A model generated the notes under the pieces. It saw only the letters and a program-made list of their open reading frames with translations. It was not told the origin of the DNA and searched no databases. A stretch of 64,000 bases of DNA from an uncultured Planctomycetales bacterium (GTDB lineage: Bacteria; Planctomycetota; Planctomycetia; Isosphaerales; Isosphaeraceae), in assembly GCA_903926465.1 (NCBI GenBank), contig CAIYJE010000200.1, positions 1-64,000 on the forward strand. Direction: 5' to 3'. Made by a program: the position numbers and the translations under genes. Each line of letters starts with the position of its first letter. Position 1 is the first letter of the stretch. Of this stretch, positions 43,159-52,188 are shown one piece after another.

Positions 43159-44067
43159 ATGAGGTCCACGAACGGCGTTTGCAGCGCTTTCTGTCTGCTT
43201 GCAATCTCTGGCGTATTCGGTGCTTTCAGCACGCCTTCCGCGTGGTGTCAAGACACCGAGAAGGCAAAATCCAAGGCTGTCATCGAGCCGCTTACAAAGG
43301 AACAGCAAGAGGTCCTGCTCAAGCAACGGATCAGCGGCGGGATGGGGTATACCTTCCGACAGTTCTCGAACCAGTTCCTTGCCATGAGCCGGATCGAGCT
43401 GCGGTATGGAATCGGGCTCATGACCGCATCGAAGGAGATCTCTGGGACGGAACTCCAGCCTGTATACCCGCAATTCTACAAGCCGACTCTACGGGAGCTT
43501 CTCGACGTAATTGCGTTGCAGACGAAATCGCAGTGGAAATATGACCCAACCAGCAAGTATTTCCACAGCGAGTTAGAAAACGGACCCGTGAAAGACCTGG
43601 CGATCTTCGATTATACAGGAACCGAGAGTGCCAAGCCTTACCAGGTAACGCTCCCCGAAGGATGGCAGGTGGTTGACAAGGGGCACTGGACGATGTTTGT
43701 TCCGCCCGTGTTTCCGATAGGAATGGACATCTACGAACTTGGCTCCTACTCAGCAGACGCGAAAGACGAGGCGGAACTCCTGAAGCGAGTACCCAAGGAG
43801 GTTTCCCTGGAATGGGCAAAGCGAGCCAAGGACGAGATCGACCCCAAGGAGTTCACGCCAGCAAAGGTGGGCCAATACGACGCGATTTATTTCGAGACAA
43901 TGATGCCGTTACAAGATGGAAGGATGGTTCGTTGGCGGCAATGGACCTTCATGGTCGACAACAGGTGCTACGGAGTTGTGAGTACGATCTTCCCTCAATT
44001 CGAGAAGCAGATCTTCCCAGATGTCCAATCAATGCTCGCCTCCTTCAAGATCAAGGCATCTAAATAA
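43159..44067 (+). CDS. Secreted protein of unknown function
   Basis: A 302-residue protein with a signal peptide (GVCSAFCLLAISGVFGAFSTPSAWC). The mature part is soluble, mixed alpha/beta, and has no family I recognise. Notable segments are GMGYTFRQFSNQFLAMSRIELRYG, PTLRELLDVIALQTKSQWKYD, VTLPEGWQVVDKGHWTMFVPP and a C-terminal FPQFEKQIFPDVQSMLASFKI. The end resembles PsbP-like/DUF1795-type domains that bind small ligands or lipids, but this is a guess. ATG 43159 is chosen because it starts the signal peptide and has GGGGGG upstream; the frame from 43093 adds 22 unlikely residues. No operon partner is near: downstream lies a decayed transposase. Confidence 0.65.
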   Translation: MRSTNGVCSAFCLLAISGVFGAFSTPSAWCQDTEKAKSKAVIEPLTKEQQEVLLKQRISGGMGYTFRQFSNQFLAMSRIELRYGIGLMTASKEISGTELQPVYPQFYKPTLRELLDVIALQTKSQWKYDPTSKYFHSELENGPVKDLAIFDYTGTESAKPYQVTLPEGWQVVDKGHWTMFVPPVFPIGMDIYELGSYSADAKDEAELLKRVPKEVSLEWAKRAKDEIDPKEFTPAKVGQYDAIYFETMMPLQDGRMVRWRQWTFMVDNRCYGVVSTIFPQFEKQIFPDVQSMLASFKIKASK

Positions 44068-44174
44068 ATTAAAGTAAAGACTATAGAAGACTAGAGAACA
44101 GGCATTGCGTCCCTGAACCGGCTCTAGAGATTGGGTAACCCAGGTGTCTTCATCAAGAGGAAGCACTCATAACG

Positions 44175-44437
44175 ATTGCCCGGGCTCAGCGTGTCGATCC
44201 GACCCTGAGCCGGTGCTACCACGGCATTACCCGCTGCGTGCGCCTCGCGTTTTTGCAGAGTGAAGGTGGGTTAGACCGAAAGCGATGGATCGAAGATCGG
44301 CTCCAGCAACTTGTGGAGATCTTCTCGATCTCGGGGTGAGGTGCTGGAAATCCACTTTCAAGTTCAGGTTCGCATTGAGCTGGCCACGGCCGAAGCCAGG
44401 TCAGATGAGGACGCGGCCAGGCGTTGGGACAGCGTCG
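44175..44437 (+). pseudogene. Decayed REP-associated (RAYT/Y1-type) transposase fragment
   Basis: The frame 44175-44339 reads IARAQRVDPTLSRCYHGITRCVRLAF, then DRKRWIEDRLQQLVEIFSISG and TGA. This matches the N-terminus of planctomycete IS200-like/RAYT proteins, where RCVRxAFL and RKxWIEDRL-ELAEIFAI are typical. It lacks a start codon (ATT at the expected place) and is interrupted. In the +1 frame from about 44311 the next family segment continues (HFQVQVRIELATAEARSDEDAARRW, corresponding to the HxH region and the SDEEVARRW helix). The first His of the HUH motif is replaced or lost. The gene therefore carries a frameshift and a deletion. Such proteins recognise REP-like hairpins, and repeats of that sort exist elsewhere in the window. 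Confidence 0.65.
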
Positions 44438-44444
44438 AATCCAC

Positions 44445-47078
44445 TCAGATTTTGGGTCTTCTGGGACGGGTCGAGGGCCGTGCCGTCCACGGATCTTCCG
44501 GCCAGTCATGTTTAGGATACCGGCCGCGCAGGTCTTTGCGGACCTGGTGATAGGTGTTGGTCCAGAAGCTGCGCAAGTCGCTGGTCAGTTGAACGGGCCG
44601 GTAGTTGGGGCCCAAGATCTGTAAGAGCAGGGGCACTCGGCCGCCGGCAATCCTGGGTGTGTCTTGCCAGCCGAACAGTTCCTGGAGCCGCACCGCCAGA
44701 CTCGGCGACTTTCCTTCCTCATACAGAATCGGAATTCGACTCCCGCTTGGGACCACCTGGAACTCAGGTGCGAGTTCCTGCACCATTCGAACCACCTCAT
44801 AGCCCAGAAATCGAGTCAGGTAAGGGCTCAGAGGCTGTTCACGCACCTCCTTCAGTGTTGTGCGGCCGGCGCAAGCTTGCGTCAGGATTTCTACAAGCAC
44901 TTCTGGACCAATATCGGGAAGTTTGCTTGTATAATCGCGCAAGAATGTTATTCGGTTGAGTAATGCGCTCGCTTCTGGATCCGATCTGATGATGCTTTCC
45001 GCCTGATCCACCAGTGCCTGGGCCAGGGCCTTTGCAGCCAGTTCTGGATCAACCGCGCCATGGGTTTGCTCACGGATTGCAAGGTCAAAATACCGAGTGG
45101 AGACAACCTGAATTGCGCGACCTCGCTCGGGTTCAAATCGGACGACCCGTTCTTCACTCATTGCCTCTGGCGAGAGCGCCATCAGCCAGTCTGGTTCAAT
45201 CGCACAGGCCATCTGAACCCGCGTCTCTCGGGCGGCGGTCCTGCCCCGCCGATCATCGCGCAGCCGGATCGCCACGAAGAAATCTCCTTCACGTACCCGG
45301 CATGATGGGTCTAGACGTACGCCCCGGCCTCCCACCATCACGCCGGCCGAGGGATCATTTTCACGCCGTCGACATACCCGGTCTGGATAAGCCATCAGCG
45401 GCAAGATATCGATACTGTCATGGCCGGGATCTGAAGTAGGGATGGCAGGAATAAGCGCCGCAGCCTGACCGGAAATCCGTCGCATGACCCGCGACAAGTC
45501 GTCCCTGACCATGACAACGCGTCTGGCGGTGGCTGCGTCGATGCCCTGAGCTTGCAGGTTGGGGGAAAATCGCTGGGCTTCCGCGTACTGCACCGCCTCA
45601 ATCCGCTCTTCAAGGTCGGAACGTGTGCTCTCGCCGGCAAATCCGGCCCGTTGAGATCGTGCCGAGGTACCGCCAGCGGGGCTCGCACTCAGGAACACGT
45701 CCTTTTCCTCAATCACACTGGCGCAGGCAATCCCCTGTTCCTCAACGCCCCAGGCCGAGGCGGCGATCAAGAGCCTGGCAATCCGGGGGTGGACCGGAAG
45801 TTGAAGCATGAGCTGACCAAGAGGCGTGATCTGGTCAAAGTCGAGCGCTCCAAGCATGGTCAAGAGCCGGTTGGCCGCCTCAATGGAAGCCACCGGTGGA
45901 GACTCAAACCAGCCAAATTCCTGGGGATTCCGACAGCCCCAGGCATGGATGGCAAGCAACGGGGCCGCCAGATCGACCCTGCAAATTTCTGGAGTTTCAA
46001 ACGGCGGACGCCGCTGATGCTCACGTTCACTCCACAACCGCACGCAGCGGCCAGGGGCCTGCCGGCCAGCACGGCCGGCCCGCTGGTCGGCCGAAGCCCG
46101 GCTGATCTTGCCCAGCTCCAGACGTTCAATTCCGCGATCCATGTCCATCTGCGCGAACCTGGCCAGACCGGTGTCAATGACCGTGGTCACACCATCAATG
46201 GTCAAGGAGGTCTCGGCAATATTGGTCGAAAGTATCACCTTGCGTGCGGTCGACCGGGCCAACGCCCGATCCTGCTCGGCCAGCGGAAGACTTCCGTGCA
46301 GCGGCCGGATCTCCAGAGCATGCGTCTGCGCAAGCGGGGCCAATAATCGGGCGGCCGTGCGAATTTCGGAAGCGCCCGGCAAAAACACCAGAATATCCGC
46401 AGGGTAGGGGATCGGGCCTGGCTCGGTTTCGATCATGCCAGCTACCGCCTGGGCCGCCTGAGCCGCCGCTGGTATCCGTTGTTGTGCAGCGGGCGCGTAA
46501 GAAACCGTCACCGGATGCGTGCTGGCCTGCACGTCAAGAATGGGGCAGCCACCCAGAAACTCCGAGACCGGCTGGGCATCCAGAGTGGCTGACATGACCA
46601 GGATCTTGAGATCGGGCCTGACGGTTTGCTGAATCTCACGCAGCCAGGCCAGCGCCAGGTCCGAGTGAATGGATCGCTCGTGAAACTCGTCCAGCACCAC
46701 CGCCCCAATCCCGTCCAGAAACGGATCGGCCAGCAACTGGCGGGTCAAAATCCCTTCGGTCATGATCCGCAGCCGCGTGGTTGCCACCGTCCTGCGCTCG
46801 AATCGGACGTGATAACCGACCTCTCGACCAAGTTCCCAGCCCTGCTCCCACGCAATCCGTTCGGCCACGGCACGCGCAGCAACCCGCCTGGGTTGCAGCA
46901 TCACCAGCACAGGATGCGTGCAGGGCAGCAGGTCCGCTGCAAGTAAACTGGGCGGGACGCGAGTCGATTTACCAGACCCAGGAGGGGCGACCAGAACGGC
47001 GGACCCTACCGAGCGCAGCTCGTTCACGAGTCTGGGTATTTGCCCCTCAACAGGCAATGGCTTTGCAGTGGTTCTCAT
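44445..47078 (-). CDS. hrpB: ATP-dependent RNA helicase HrpB
   Basis: An 877-residue DEAH/RHA-type helicase. The helicase core covers about residues 15-370: VLVAPPGSGKSTRVP (motif I), LQPRRVAARAVAERIA (Ia), TEGILTRQLL, AVVLDEFHERS (motif II, DEFH in place of DEAH), ILVMSATLDAQPV (III), DILVFLPGASEIRTAARLL, VILSTNIAETSLTIDGVTTVIDTGL (V) and ADQRAGRAGRQAPGRCVRLW (VI). The C-terminal half has the HrpB-specific domain ending in VQLTSDLRSFWTNTYHQVRKDLRGRYPKHDWPEDP. The cellular role of HrpB is poorly known; it is an RNA helicase of non-essential type in most bacteria. The end abuts the transposase remnant on the other strand. Confidence 0.95.
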   Translation of the reverse strand: MRTTAKPLPVEGQIPRLVNELRSVGSAVLVAPPGSGKSTRVPPSLLAADLLPCTHPVLVMLQPRRVAARAVAERIAWEQGWELGREVGYHVRFERRTVATTRLRIMTEGILTRQLLADPFLDGIGAVVLDEFHERSIHSDLALAWLREIQQTVRPDLKILVMSATLDAQPVSEFLGGCPILDVQASTHPVTVSYAPAAQQRIPAAAQAAQAVAGMIETEPGPIPYPADILVFLPGASEIRTAARLLAPLAQTHALEIRPLHGSLPLAEQDRALARSTARKVILSTNIAETSLTIDGVTTVIDTGLARFAQMDMDRGIERLELGKISRASADQRAGRAGRQAPGRCVRLWSEREHQRRPPFETPEICRVDLAAPLLAIHAWGCRNPQEFGWFESPPVASIEAANRLLTMLGALDFDQITPLGQLMLQLPVHPRIARLLIAASAWGVEEQGIACASVIEEKDVFLSASPAGGTSARSQRAGFAGESTRSDLEERIEAVQYAEAQRFSPNLQAQGIDAATARRVVMVRDDLSRVMRRISGQAAALIPAIPTSDPGHDSIDILPLMAYPDRVCRRRENDPSAGVMVGGRGVRLDPSCRVREGDFFVAIRLRDDRRGRTAARETRVQMACAIEPDWLMALSPEAMSEERVVRFEPERGRAIQVVSTRYFDLAIREQTHGAVDPELAAKALAQALVDQAESIIRSDPEASALLNRITFLRDYTSKLPDIGPEVLVEILTQACAGRTTLKEVREQPLSPYLTRFLGYEVVRMVQELAPEFQVVPSGSRIPILYEEGKSPSLAVRLQELFGWQDTPRIAGGRVPLLLQILGPNYRPVQLTSDLRSFWTNTYHQVRKDLRGRYPKHDWPEDPWTARPSTRPRRPKI

Positions 47079-47246
47079 GGGGAGCAGGATCTTAATCTGT
47101 ATGCAAGTCGGTCAGAAACTATTTGCAATTCGAATCCGAATCCTCATGGATTCCTGATTCGGCACCACATTTGCGGTTCACGATTCCAAGGTCATTTGCC
47201 CTTGCCTGAGATGAGAGTGCTCCGGTACTTTTCTTGAGATCGGTTC
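47079..47246. other. Short intergenic region between hrpB and a small exported-protein ORF
   Basis: 168 bases between divergent genes, presumably with both promoters. No clear element seen. Confidence 0.3.
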
Positions 47247-47606
47247 ATGCAAAGTCCTGGATCACTCATGTCCGCATTCTTCAGTTTAAGCTTGGTGCTG
47301 CTACTCGTTCCACACGGTGAACCACTTTCGAAGGTTCACGGTGCGAGTTTCGTTCGATCTACACCCTTTGCATTTGCCACTTCATCTCACACGGATCTGC
47401 TCAATTCTAACGTATCAGACCGCCGGCAACTTGATTTCGATTGTGTGGAAATTGAAGAGGATGATTCCGACGATCGCGAGCAAGATGCATCAGGAGATCC
47501 TGATCATGAATCGGATCTTCGCGTATCCTCTCAACGCACATGTACACAAATTGGCCAGCGACCATCCACCTGGCAGCAGCTTCAGAAAATCCGGCTTCGC
47601 TGTTAA
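47247..47606 (+). CDS. Small putative exported protein upstream of the SbtA-like gene
   Basis: A 119-residue frame with a hydrophobic segment (MSAFFSLSLVLLLVP, from the internal ATG at 47268), a middle with many Ser/Thr, and a highly acidic stretch (VEIEEDDSDDREQDASGDPDHESD). It has no family I recognise. The acidic central part resembles that of the small ORF upstream of the SulP gene (51569-51931), which also sits just before an anion transporter on the same strand. Alternative frames on both strands overlap it, so its reality rests mainly on the signal-like start and on that positional parallel. Confidence 0.4.
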   Translation: MQSPGSLMSAFFSLSLVLLLVPHGEPLSKVHGASFVRSTPFAFATSSHTDLLNSNVSDRRQLDFDCVEIEEDDSDDREQDASGDPDHESDLRVSSQRTCTQIGQRPSTWQQLQKIRLRC

Positions 47607-47879
47607 ATAATTTCGGGAACCCGCGTGGTACGCGTGTATTGAGCGCAACCGCCAGTCCCTCCAGCACCTGCTTTCATTGAGATCTGACTGAGTTCAAGCA
47701 GACGGTTGCTTGCCGGCCAGATCCCTGGTTCATCCAGGCCCGTGAACCGTGATCCAGAATGGATTAACGGCCACGACTGGGCCTGAGCGCGACCTCATAG
47801 GTCCTTCGCAGGCCCAAAACCGACGAAATTGAAGTATTCGCTGCCATCCGCATTCTCTGATTCAAGTGAGATCTAAGCG

Positions 47880-49481
47880 ATGAAGCTCCATTCCGGACTC
47901 AGGCGAGCGCTCCGTAGCCCATTCTTCGCAATTCTTGTCATCCAAGGATTGCTTATCACAGCCCAGACGCAAGCCCAGGATGTTAGTGGGGCCGTGACCA
48001 AGGTTGATACCCTGCGCAATGAGATCACGATTCAGCATCAGGCACTTCACCGCGAAGTTCGGGTGCAGTTAACGCCCGACGCCACACTTCGTGATCCCGA
48101 AGGTAAAGACCTCACAATCGAGGAACTGAACGCCAAACTTGAGGAGTATGAGAAGAACGGGATCAAGAATGGCCTACGTGTAACGGTCACGTCGGCCATG
48201 GTGGCTTCGTCGATCGGAGTCCAGAAAGAGACCCCCGTTCGACCCTTCTTCCAGGAACTGCTCTTTAACATCCAGCACAACCTGTTCAAGCCACTGCTAC
48301 TATTCTTCTATATGGGATTCCTGGTCCCATTTTTGAAGATCAAGTTCGAATTTCCGTACGCGATGTATCAGGCCCTCACCATCTATCTGTTGATTGCCAT
48401 TGGCTGGCATGGCGGTGAAGAACTGGCACAATTGGACCCAGCCGTCATCGGCTCGGTCGCCGGTTTCATGGGAGTTGGATTTGTTACCAACACGCTGATT
48501 GGCCTGCTGGCATACGGCCTGCTGACAATTAGCACCAAGATGCGGAGAATCGACAAGGCAACCGTGGCTGGGTATTACGGTTCAGACTCCGCGGGAACAT
48601 TTGTCACGGCACTTGGTGTGCTGGCTGCCGTGCACATCTCTTATGATGCCTATATGCCAGTGATGCTGGCCGTGATGGAGATTCCCGGCTGCCTTGTCGC
48701 GCTGTTCCTGGTTTCACGACTCAGGCAAAATGGCATGGATCCGGCCGGAACCATGCCCGATGAGCCCGGCTACAACCCCAATGCCGTTGCGCCCCTTTCG
48801 GCCGGCGTGGACGATGATCATGGACATGAGGCGACCCCCGCTCAGGCCATATCTCAGGAACTCGCCGAGGCCCTTGAGGAAGAACGCGAACTTTCACTCG
48901 AAAAGCGAGAAAAGCCAACCAAGTATGGCCCACGACCGGGCGGTGTCTTCAGTGCCAAAATGCTTCACGAAGTGTTTTTCAACCCCGGCCTGTTCCTGCT
49001 CTTCGGTGGAATCACAATCGGATTCTTGAGCCGGCTCCAGGGAGCCGACGTCGTTCGTGACGACGATAACTTCTTCAATGTGCTGTTTCAGGGAGTACTC
49101 TGCCTGTTCCTGCTGGAAATGGGCATGACTGCATCCCGGAAACTCAAAGATCTGCGGACGGCGGGCCTGGGCTTTGTTCTGTTCGCCCTGCTGGCTCCGA
49201 ACCTGTTCGCCTTGATCGGTATCCTCTCCGCCCATGCCTACAGCATGCTGACCCACAGCCCGTTCGAGCTGGGAACTTACGTGCTGTTTTCCGTACTCTG
49301 CGGAGCCGCTTCCTACATTGCCGTACCCGCAGTCCAGCGACTGGCCATTCCAGAGGCCAGCCCCACCTTACCGCTGGCCGCTTCACTCGGCTTGACCTTC
49401 TCTTACAACGTGACCGTGGGTATCCCGCTTTACATTGAAATCGCACGTGCCATCACCAAGGCCTGGCCCGTCATTGGCTAA
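47880..49481 (+). CDS. SbtA-like sodium-dependent bicarbonate transporter with N-terminal periplasmic domain
   Basis: A 533-residue protein. Residues 1-32 form a signal peptide ending in AQTQAQ. Residues 33-105 make a small soluble beta domain (SGAVTKVDTLRNEITIQHQ..REVRVQLTPDATL) followed by a helical linker. The rest (from about 125) is the SbtA/DUF897 membrane domain, with LLLFFYMGFLVPFLKIKFEFP, IGWHGGEEL, AGYYGSDSAGTFVTALGVL and, at the end, CGAASYIAVPAVQRLAIPEASPTLPLAASLGLTFSYNVTVGIPLY. A charged cytoplasmic loop lies at about 290-350. SbtA takes up bicarbonate with Na+ in cyanobacteria; planctomycete substrates are untested. The extracytoplasmic domain is unusual for this family. The gene is convergent with a SulP transporter. 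Confidence 0.82.
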   Translation: MKLHSGLRRALRSPFFAILVIQGLLITAQTQAQDVSGAVTKVDTLRNEITIQHQALHREVRVQLTPDATLRDPEGKDLTIEELNAKLEEYEKNGIKNGLRVTVTSAMVASSIGVQKETPVRPFFQELLFNIQHNLFKPLLLFFYMGFLVPFLKIKFEFPYAMYQALTIYLLIAIGWHGGEELAQLDPAVIGSVAGFMGVGFVTNTLIGLLAYGLLTISTKMRRIDKATVAGYYGSDSAGTFVTALGVLAAVHISYDAYMPVMLAVMEIPGCLVALFLVSRLRQNGMDPAGTMPDEPGYNPNAVAPLSAGVDDDHGHEATPAQAISQELAEALEEERELSLEKREKPTKYGPRPGGVFSAKMLHEVFFNPGLFLLFGGITIGFLSRLQGADVVRDDDNFFNVLFQGVLCLFLLEMGMTASRKLKDLRTAGLGFVLFALLAPNLFALIGILSAHAYSMLTHSPFELGTYVLFSVLCGAASYIAVPAVQRLAIPEASPTLPLAASLGLTFSYNVTVGIPLYIEIARAITKAWPVIG

Positions 49482-49509
49482 GAAGTTGACTGCGGATGCA
49501 TAAAAGAAA

Positions 49510-49544
49510 AAGCCTGGACGACTCGTCGAAAGTCGTCCAGGCTT
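49510..49544 (-). terminator. Rho-independent terminator of the SulP gene
   Basis: A perfect 14-bp stem AAGCCTGGACGACT (49510-49523) / AGTCGTCCAGGCTT (49531-49544) with a 7-base loop. On the minus strand it is followed by a T-rich run, 38 bases after the SulP stop. It may also serve the convergent SbtA-like gene, though no T run follows on the plus strand. Confidence 0.88.
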
Positions 49545-49582
49545 ACCCTACAAAAGCTCGGCAGCTTCAATCCCACCAGAAT

Positions 49583-51361
49583 TCAATCAACCGACTGAAC
49601 GTCGGCCAGGGTATCCCCTGTTGGAGGAAAGGTACTCGGAAATTCCACCGCCGCCAACTCTCCCTCCGCCACCAGCTTTGTGGGAGCAAGTTTCCGGTTT
49701 GCCACTCGAAGCGCCGCTGGAGATTTGGAGCGGGTCTTCATCCGATCAAGACCCTGAATTTCGACATGCCCCCGACCACTTTGCTCAAACTCCTCCGCAA
49801 AATGAAGCAGCATGTCACAGGTGGTGTGGTCGATCATGGCCACCCCACCCCTGAAGAACAAAATCACATTCTTTGCTTCAGAAGGCACTCGGTCGAGTTC
49901 TCCAAGTAATGCGGCCGAGTTGAAGCAGACCAACGGCCGATCAAATTGAAGGTGGTAGGTATCTTGCTCCATACCTCGATCCACAACCGGGTTCCGGAAC
50001 AATTGTGTGGCGTTGCCCAGGGCATACTTAATCGTTTCGCCGAAACCGAGCGATCGGCCCGCACGACTCCAGGAATCTCGCGAAACATAAAACAGGTTGA
50101 TCAGGAACTTCAAGACCATCCCCGCGATGATCCCGATTAGCAGATCTTCTTTGAGCGTGACCGCAATCGTGAAGGCAAAGACGAACAGTTGCTCTACACC
50201 GACCTGCGCCATGTGCTTCCAGATCCGGAACTCGAACATCTTGTATCCGGTGTAGATCAAGATGGCCGCAAGAGCGCTATAGGGAATTAACTTGATTGCG
50301 TCTTTGGCAACGAACAGGAAGATCACCAAAAACACCGCGTTATAGAGGTTGGCCCAGAGGGTTTTGCCACCACTGTTGATACAAAGCTTGCTCTTAACAC
50401 CACCAGGAATAATCGTGAGTCCACCCGCCAGGCTCGATGCCAGGTTAGAGACCCCCATCGCCAGCAGCGTGCGGTCCGGATCAGACCGGCGCTTGTAAGG
50501 ATCAATCTTGTCAATGGCCTTGATGGTCGCCAACGATTCCACACCATCAATCAAAACCAGGATCAGTACGCTGGATACCGCGGCCCAGATCAAAGACTGA
50601 TCATTGATCAATCCACGGAAGTCAGGCAGCGTGATGCCGTGCTTGAGGATATTATCCGGCATCTGGATCAATCGCTCGCTGTCAATCTTCAGCACCTGGC
50701 CCAGAATCATTCCAATAACCACAACCACCAGGGGCGGCGGGACAGGCAACAGCTTACGGATTCCGTTGATGTGAAGCACAAACATCAACACCAGGCAAAT
50801 CATGCCGATTCCAAAAACCGTGGGGTCCAGAGACCGCACGGCTACTGGAAATTCCTCAAGGATCGGAAAGAATCCTTTGGAGTGAAATTCCGTACCCAAA
50901 AAGTGCCCAAGTTCCTTCACGACAATCAGAAGCCCGATTGACGCGAGCATTCCCTCAACAACCGCCACCGGCAGCATGGCGCTCAACCGGGCCGCGCCCG
51001 CCAGGCTTAACCCAACCTGAATAATCCCCACCATGCAGATCACAGCCAGGAGTAGCGGATATCCGGCAACACGATCTCCATGCCCAAGCGCCACCATGGC
51101 GGCCAGCAAGGCTGGGGCAAGACCGGCCGCAGGGCCACTGATGGTAAGGTAAGCCCCGCCCAAAAATGGGAAAATCATACCGGCAATAATTGCCGACGTC
51201 AGACCCGCGATGGCTGGTGCCCCAGAAGCGACAGCAATTCCCAGCGAGAGCGGCAGCGAGGTCAGAGAGACCATCAGGCCGGCCATCAGATCCGATTTCC
51301 AGTACTTCAGTCCGGCCACGCCATTTTGTGGCTTCTCAATTTGCGATGCGATTGAACTCAT
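49583..51361 (-). CDS. SulP-family anion transporter (SLC26/BicA-like) with STAS domain
   Basis: A 592-residue SulP protein. The N-terminus LKYWKSDLMAGLMVSLTSLPLSLGIAVASGAP is the classic first helix pair; ISGPAAGLAPALLAAMVALG is the anion-site helix; SLAGGLTIIPGGVKSKLCINSGGKTLWANLYNAVFLVIFL and LAAILIYTGYKMFEF are further family blocks. About eleven helices precede a STAS-like domain (about residues 465-545: VCFNSAALLGELDRVPSEAKNVILFFRGGVAMIDHTTCDMLLHF), then a 45-residue tail. SulP proteins import sulfate, or bicarbonate in the BicA group. Pairing with an SbtA-like gene, facing it and sharing a terminator region, favours bicarbonate, but this is inference from position. Start at 51361. Confidence 0.88.
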   Translation of the reverse strand: MSSIASQIEKPQNGVAGLKYWKSDLMAGLMVSLTSLPLSLGIAVASGAPAIAGLTSAIIAGMIFPFLGGAYLTISGPAAGLAPALLAAMVALGHGDRVAGYPLLLAVICMVGIIQVGLSLAGAARLSAMLPVAVVEGMLASIGLLIVVKELGHFLGTEFHSKGFFPILEEFPVAVRSLDPTVFGIGMICLVLMFVLHINGIRKLLPVPPPLVVVVIGMILGQVLKIDSERLIQMPDNILKHGITLPDFRGLINDQSLIWAAVSSVLILVLIDGVESLATIKAIDKIDPYKRRSDPDRTLLAMGVSNLASSLAGGLTIIPGGVKSKLCINSGGKTLWANLYNAVFLVIFLFVAKDAIKLIPYSALAAILIYTGYKMFEFRIWKHMAQVGVEQLFVFAFTIAVTLKEDLLIGIIAGMVLKFLINLFYVSRDSWSRAGRSLGFGETIKYALGNATQLFRNPVVDRGMEQDTYHLQFDRPLVCFNSAALLGELDRVPSEAKNVILFFRGGVAMIDHTTCDMLLHFAEEFEQSGRGHVEIQGLDRMKTRSKSPAALRVANRKLAPTKLVAEGELAAVEFPSTFPPTGDTLADVQSVD

Positions 51362-51568
51362 AAGACAAGCACTCCACGCGCGGCCTTGGACCGCAGTATG
51401 AAACGGTATGCAATGGAATCAAGAAGGTTGCCACCATGACCAGGTCATGCAGCTCAATTACCCAGATGCGGAATGCAAAAGCGCAAGCCTCGCACACCAC
51501 ACATAAGCTCCAGTCAGAAAATCCCCAGAGGGACCAACAACTAGAATTCACCTACCTATGCAGTTGAT

Positions 51569-51931
51569 TCAACAGCGCAAAACCGAGTGTGCCTGATCTC
51601 GAATCAGAGGAGTGAGCAATAAATTTCGACCAGCAGCACCGAATAACAACTCCACCACTGGCGAAGTCCAGTAGGCAGCGGCATCCATCCGCAGAGCACG
51701 ATGAGATACTTCCGCTTTACTCGACGGATCTTCTTCGAGTTCAAGTTCCTCACGAACTTCCTCGACATAACCGGGATCGGAATCTTCACGCCGATCCGTC
51801 GGACAGCTCGGAACTTCGGATGCCGGTCGCAGCAGAATCGTACTTTGGTCAGCGCAAAACCCTGAACCGTTACCGGCAGCATCGCCGGCAAATTGTCCCA
51901 GCATCGCTACAAGCAAAAGCAAAGCTGCCAT
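51569..51931 (-). CDS. Small putative exported protein upstream of the SulP gene
   Basis: A 120-residue frame with a hydrophobic start (ALLLLVAMLGQFAGDAAG), a short Cys pair (one in the N-terminal third, one further on), and a strongly acidic stretch (YVEEVREELELEEDPSSK). The second half is more hydrophobic (SPVVELLFGAAGRNLLL). No family recognised. It starts at ATG 51931 with AGGCGG about 9 bases upstream and lies 207 bases before the SulP gene on the same strand. Codon use and composition support a real gene. It parallels the acidic small ORF before the SbtA-like gene. Confidence 0.5.
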   Translation of the reverse strand: MAALLLLVAMLGQFAGDAAGNGSGFCADQSTILLRPASEVPSCPTDRREDSDPGYVEEVREELELEEDPSSKAEVSHRALRMDAAAYWTSPVVELLFGAAGRNLLLTPLIRDQAHSVLRC

Positions 51932-52111
51932 GATTGGGCCGCCTGGTAGAACGGAACTATCGCTAGTATCCGCTCAAATCCAGCGTGAGGGAAGGGCCGA
52001 ATCGTTCAGCTCCAAAAAAACCATTCAACCGGCACCATTGGCACCTCATGACCTTCCTAAACCCCCTCCTTGCCGTACCATCCCAAAACACCTGAGAGTG
52101 CTATTTAAAAC
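51932..52111. other. Intergenic region before the SulP cluster
   Basis: About 180 bases that should hold the promoter of the small exported-protein gene on the minus strand. No clear elements seen. Confidence 0.3.
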
Positions 52112-52150
52112 AACAAAGCCACCCAGACGTCTCGTCTGGGTGGCTTTGTT
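52112..52150 (-). terminator. Strong terminator after the DUF1501 gene
   Basis: A perfect 18-bp stem (52112-52129 and 52133-52150) with a 3-base loop, containing AAAGCCACCCAGACG / CGTCTGGGTGGCTTT. A and T runs flank both sides, so it can act on either strand. It lies 39 bases after the stop of the DUF1501 gene. Confidence 0.92.
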
Positions 52151-52188
52151 ATGCACTTTTTATTCACCCGTACAGGTCGAAATGGAAC

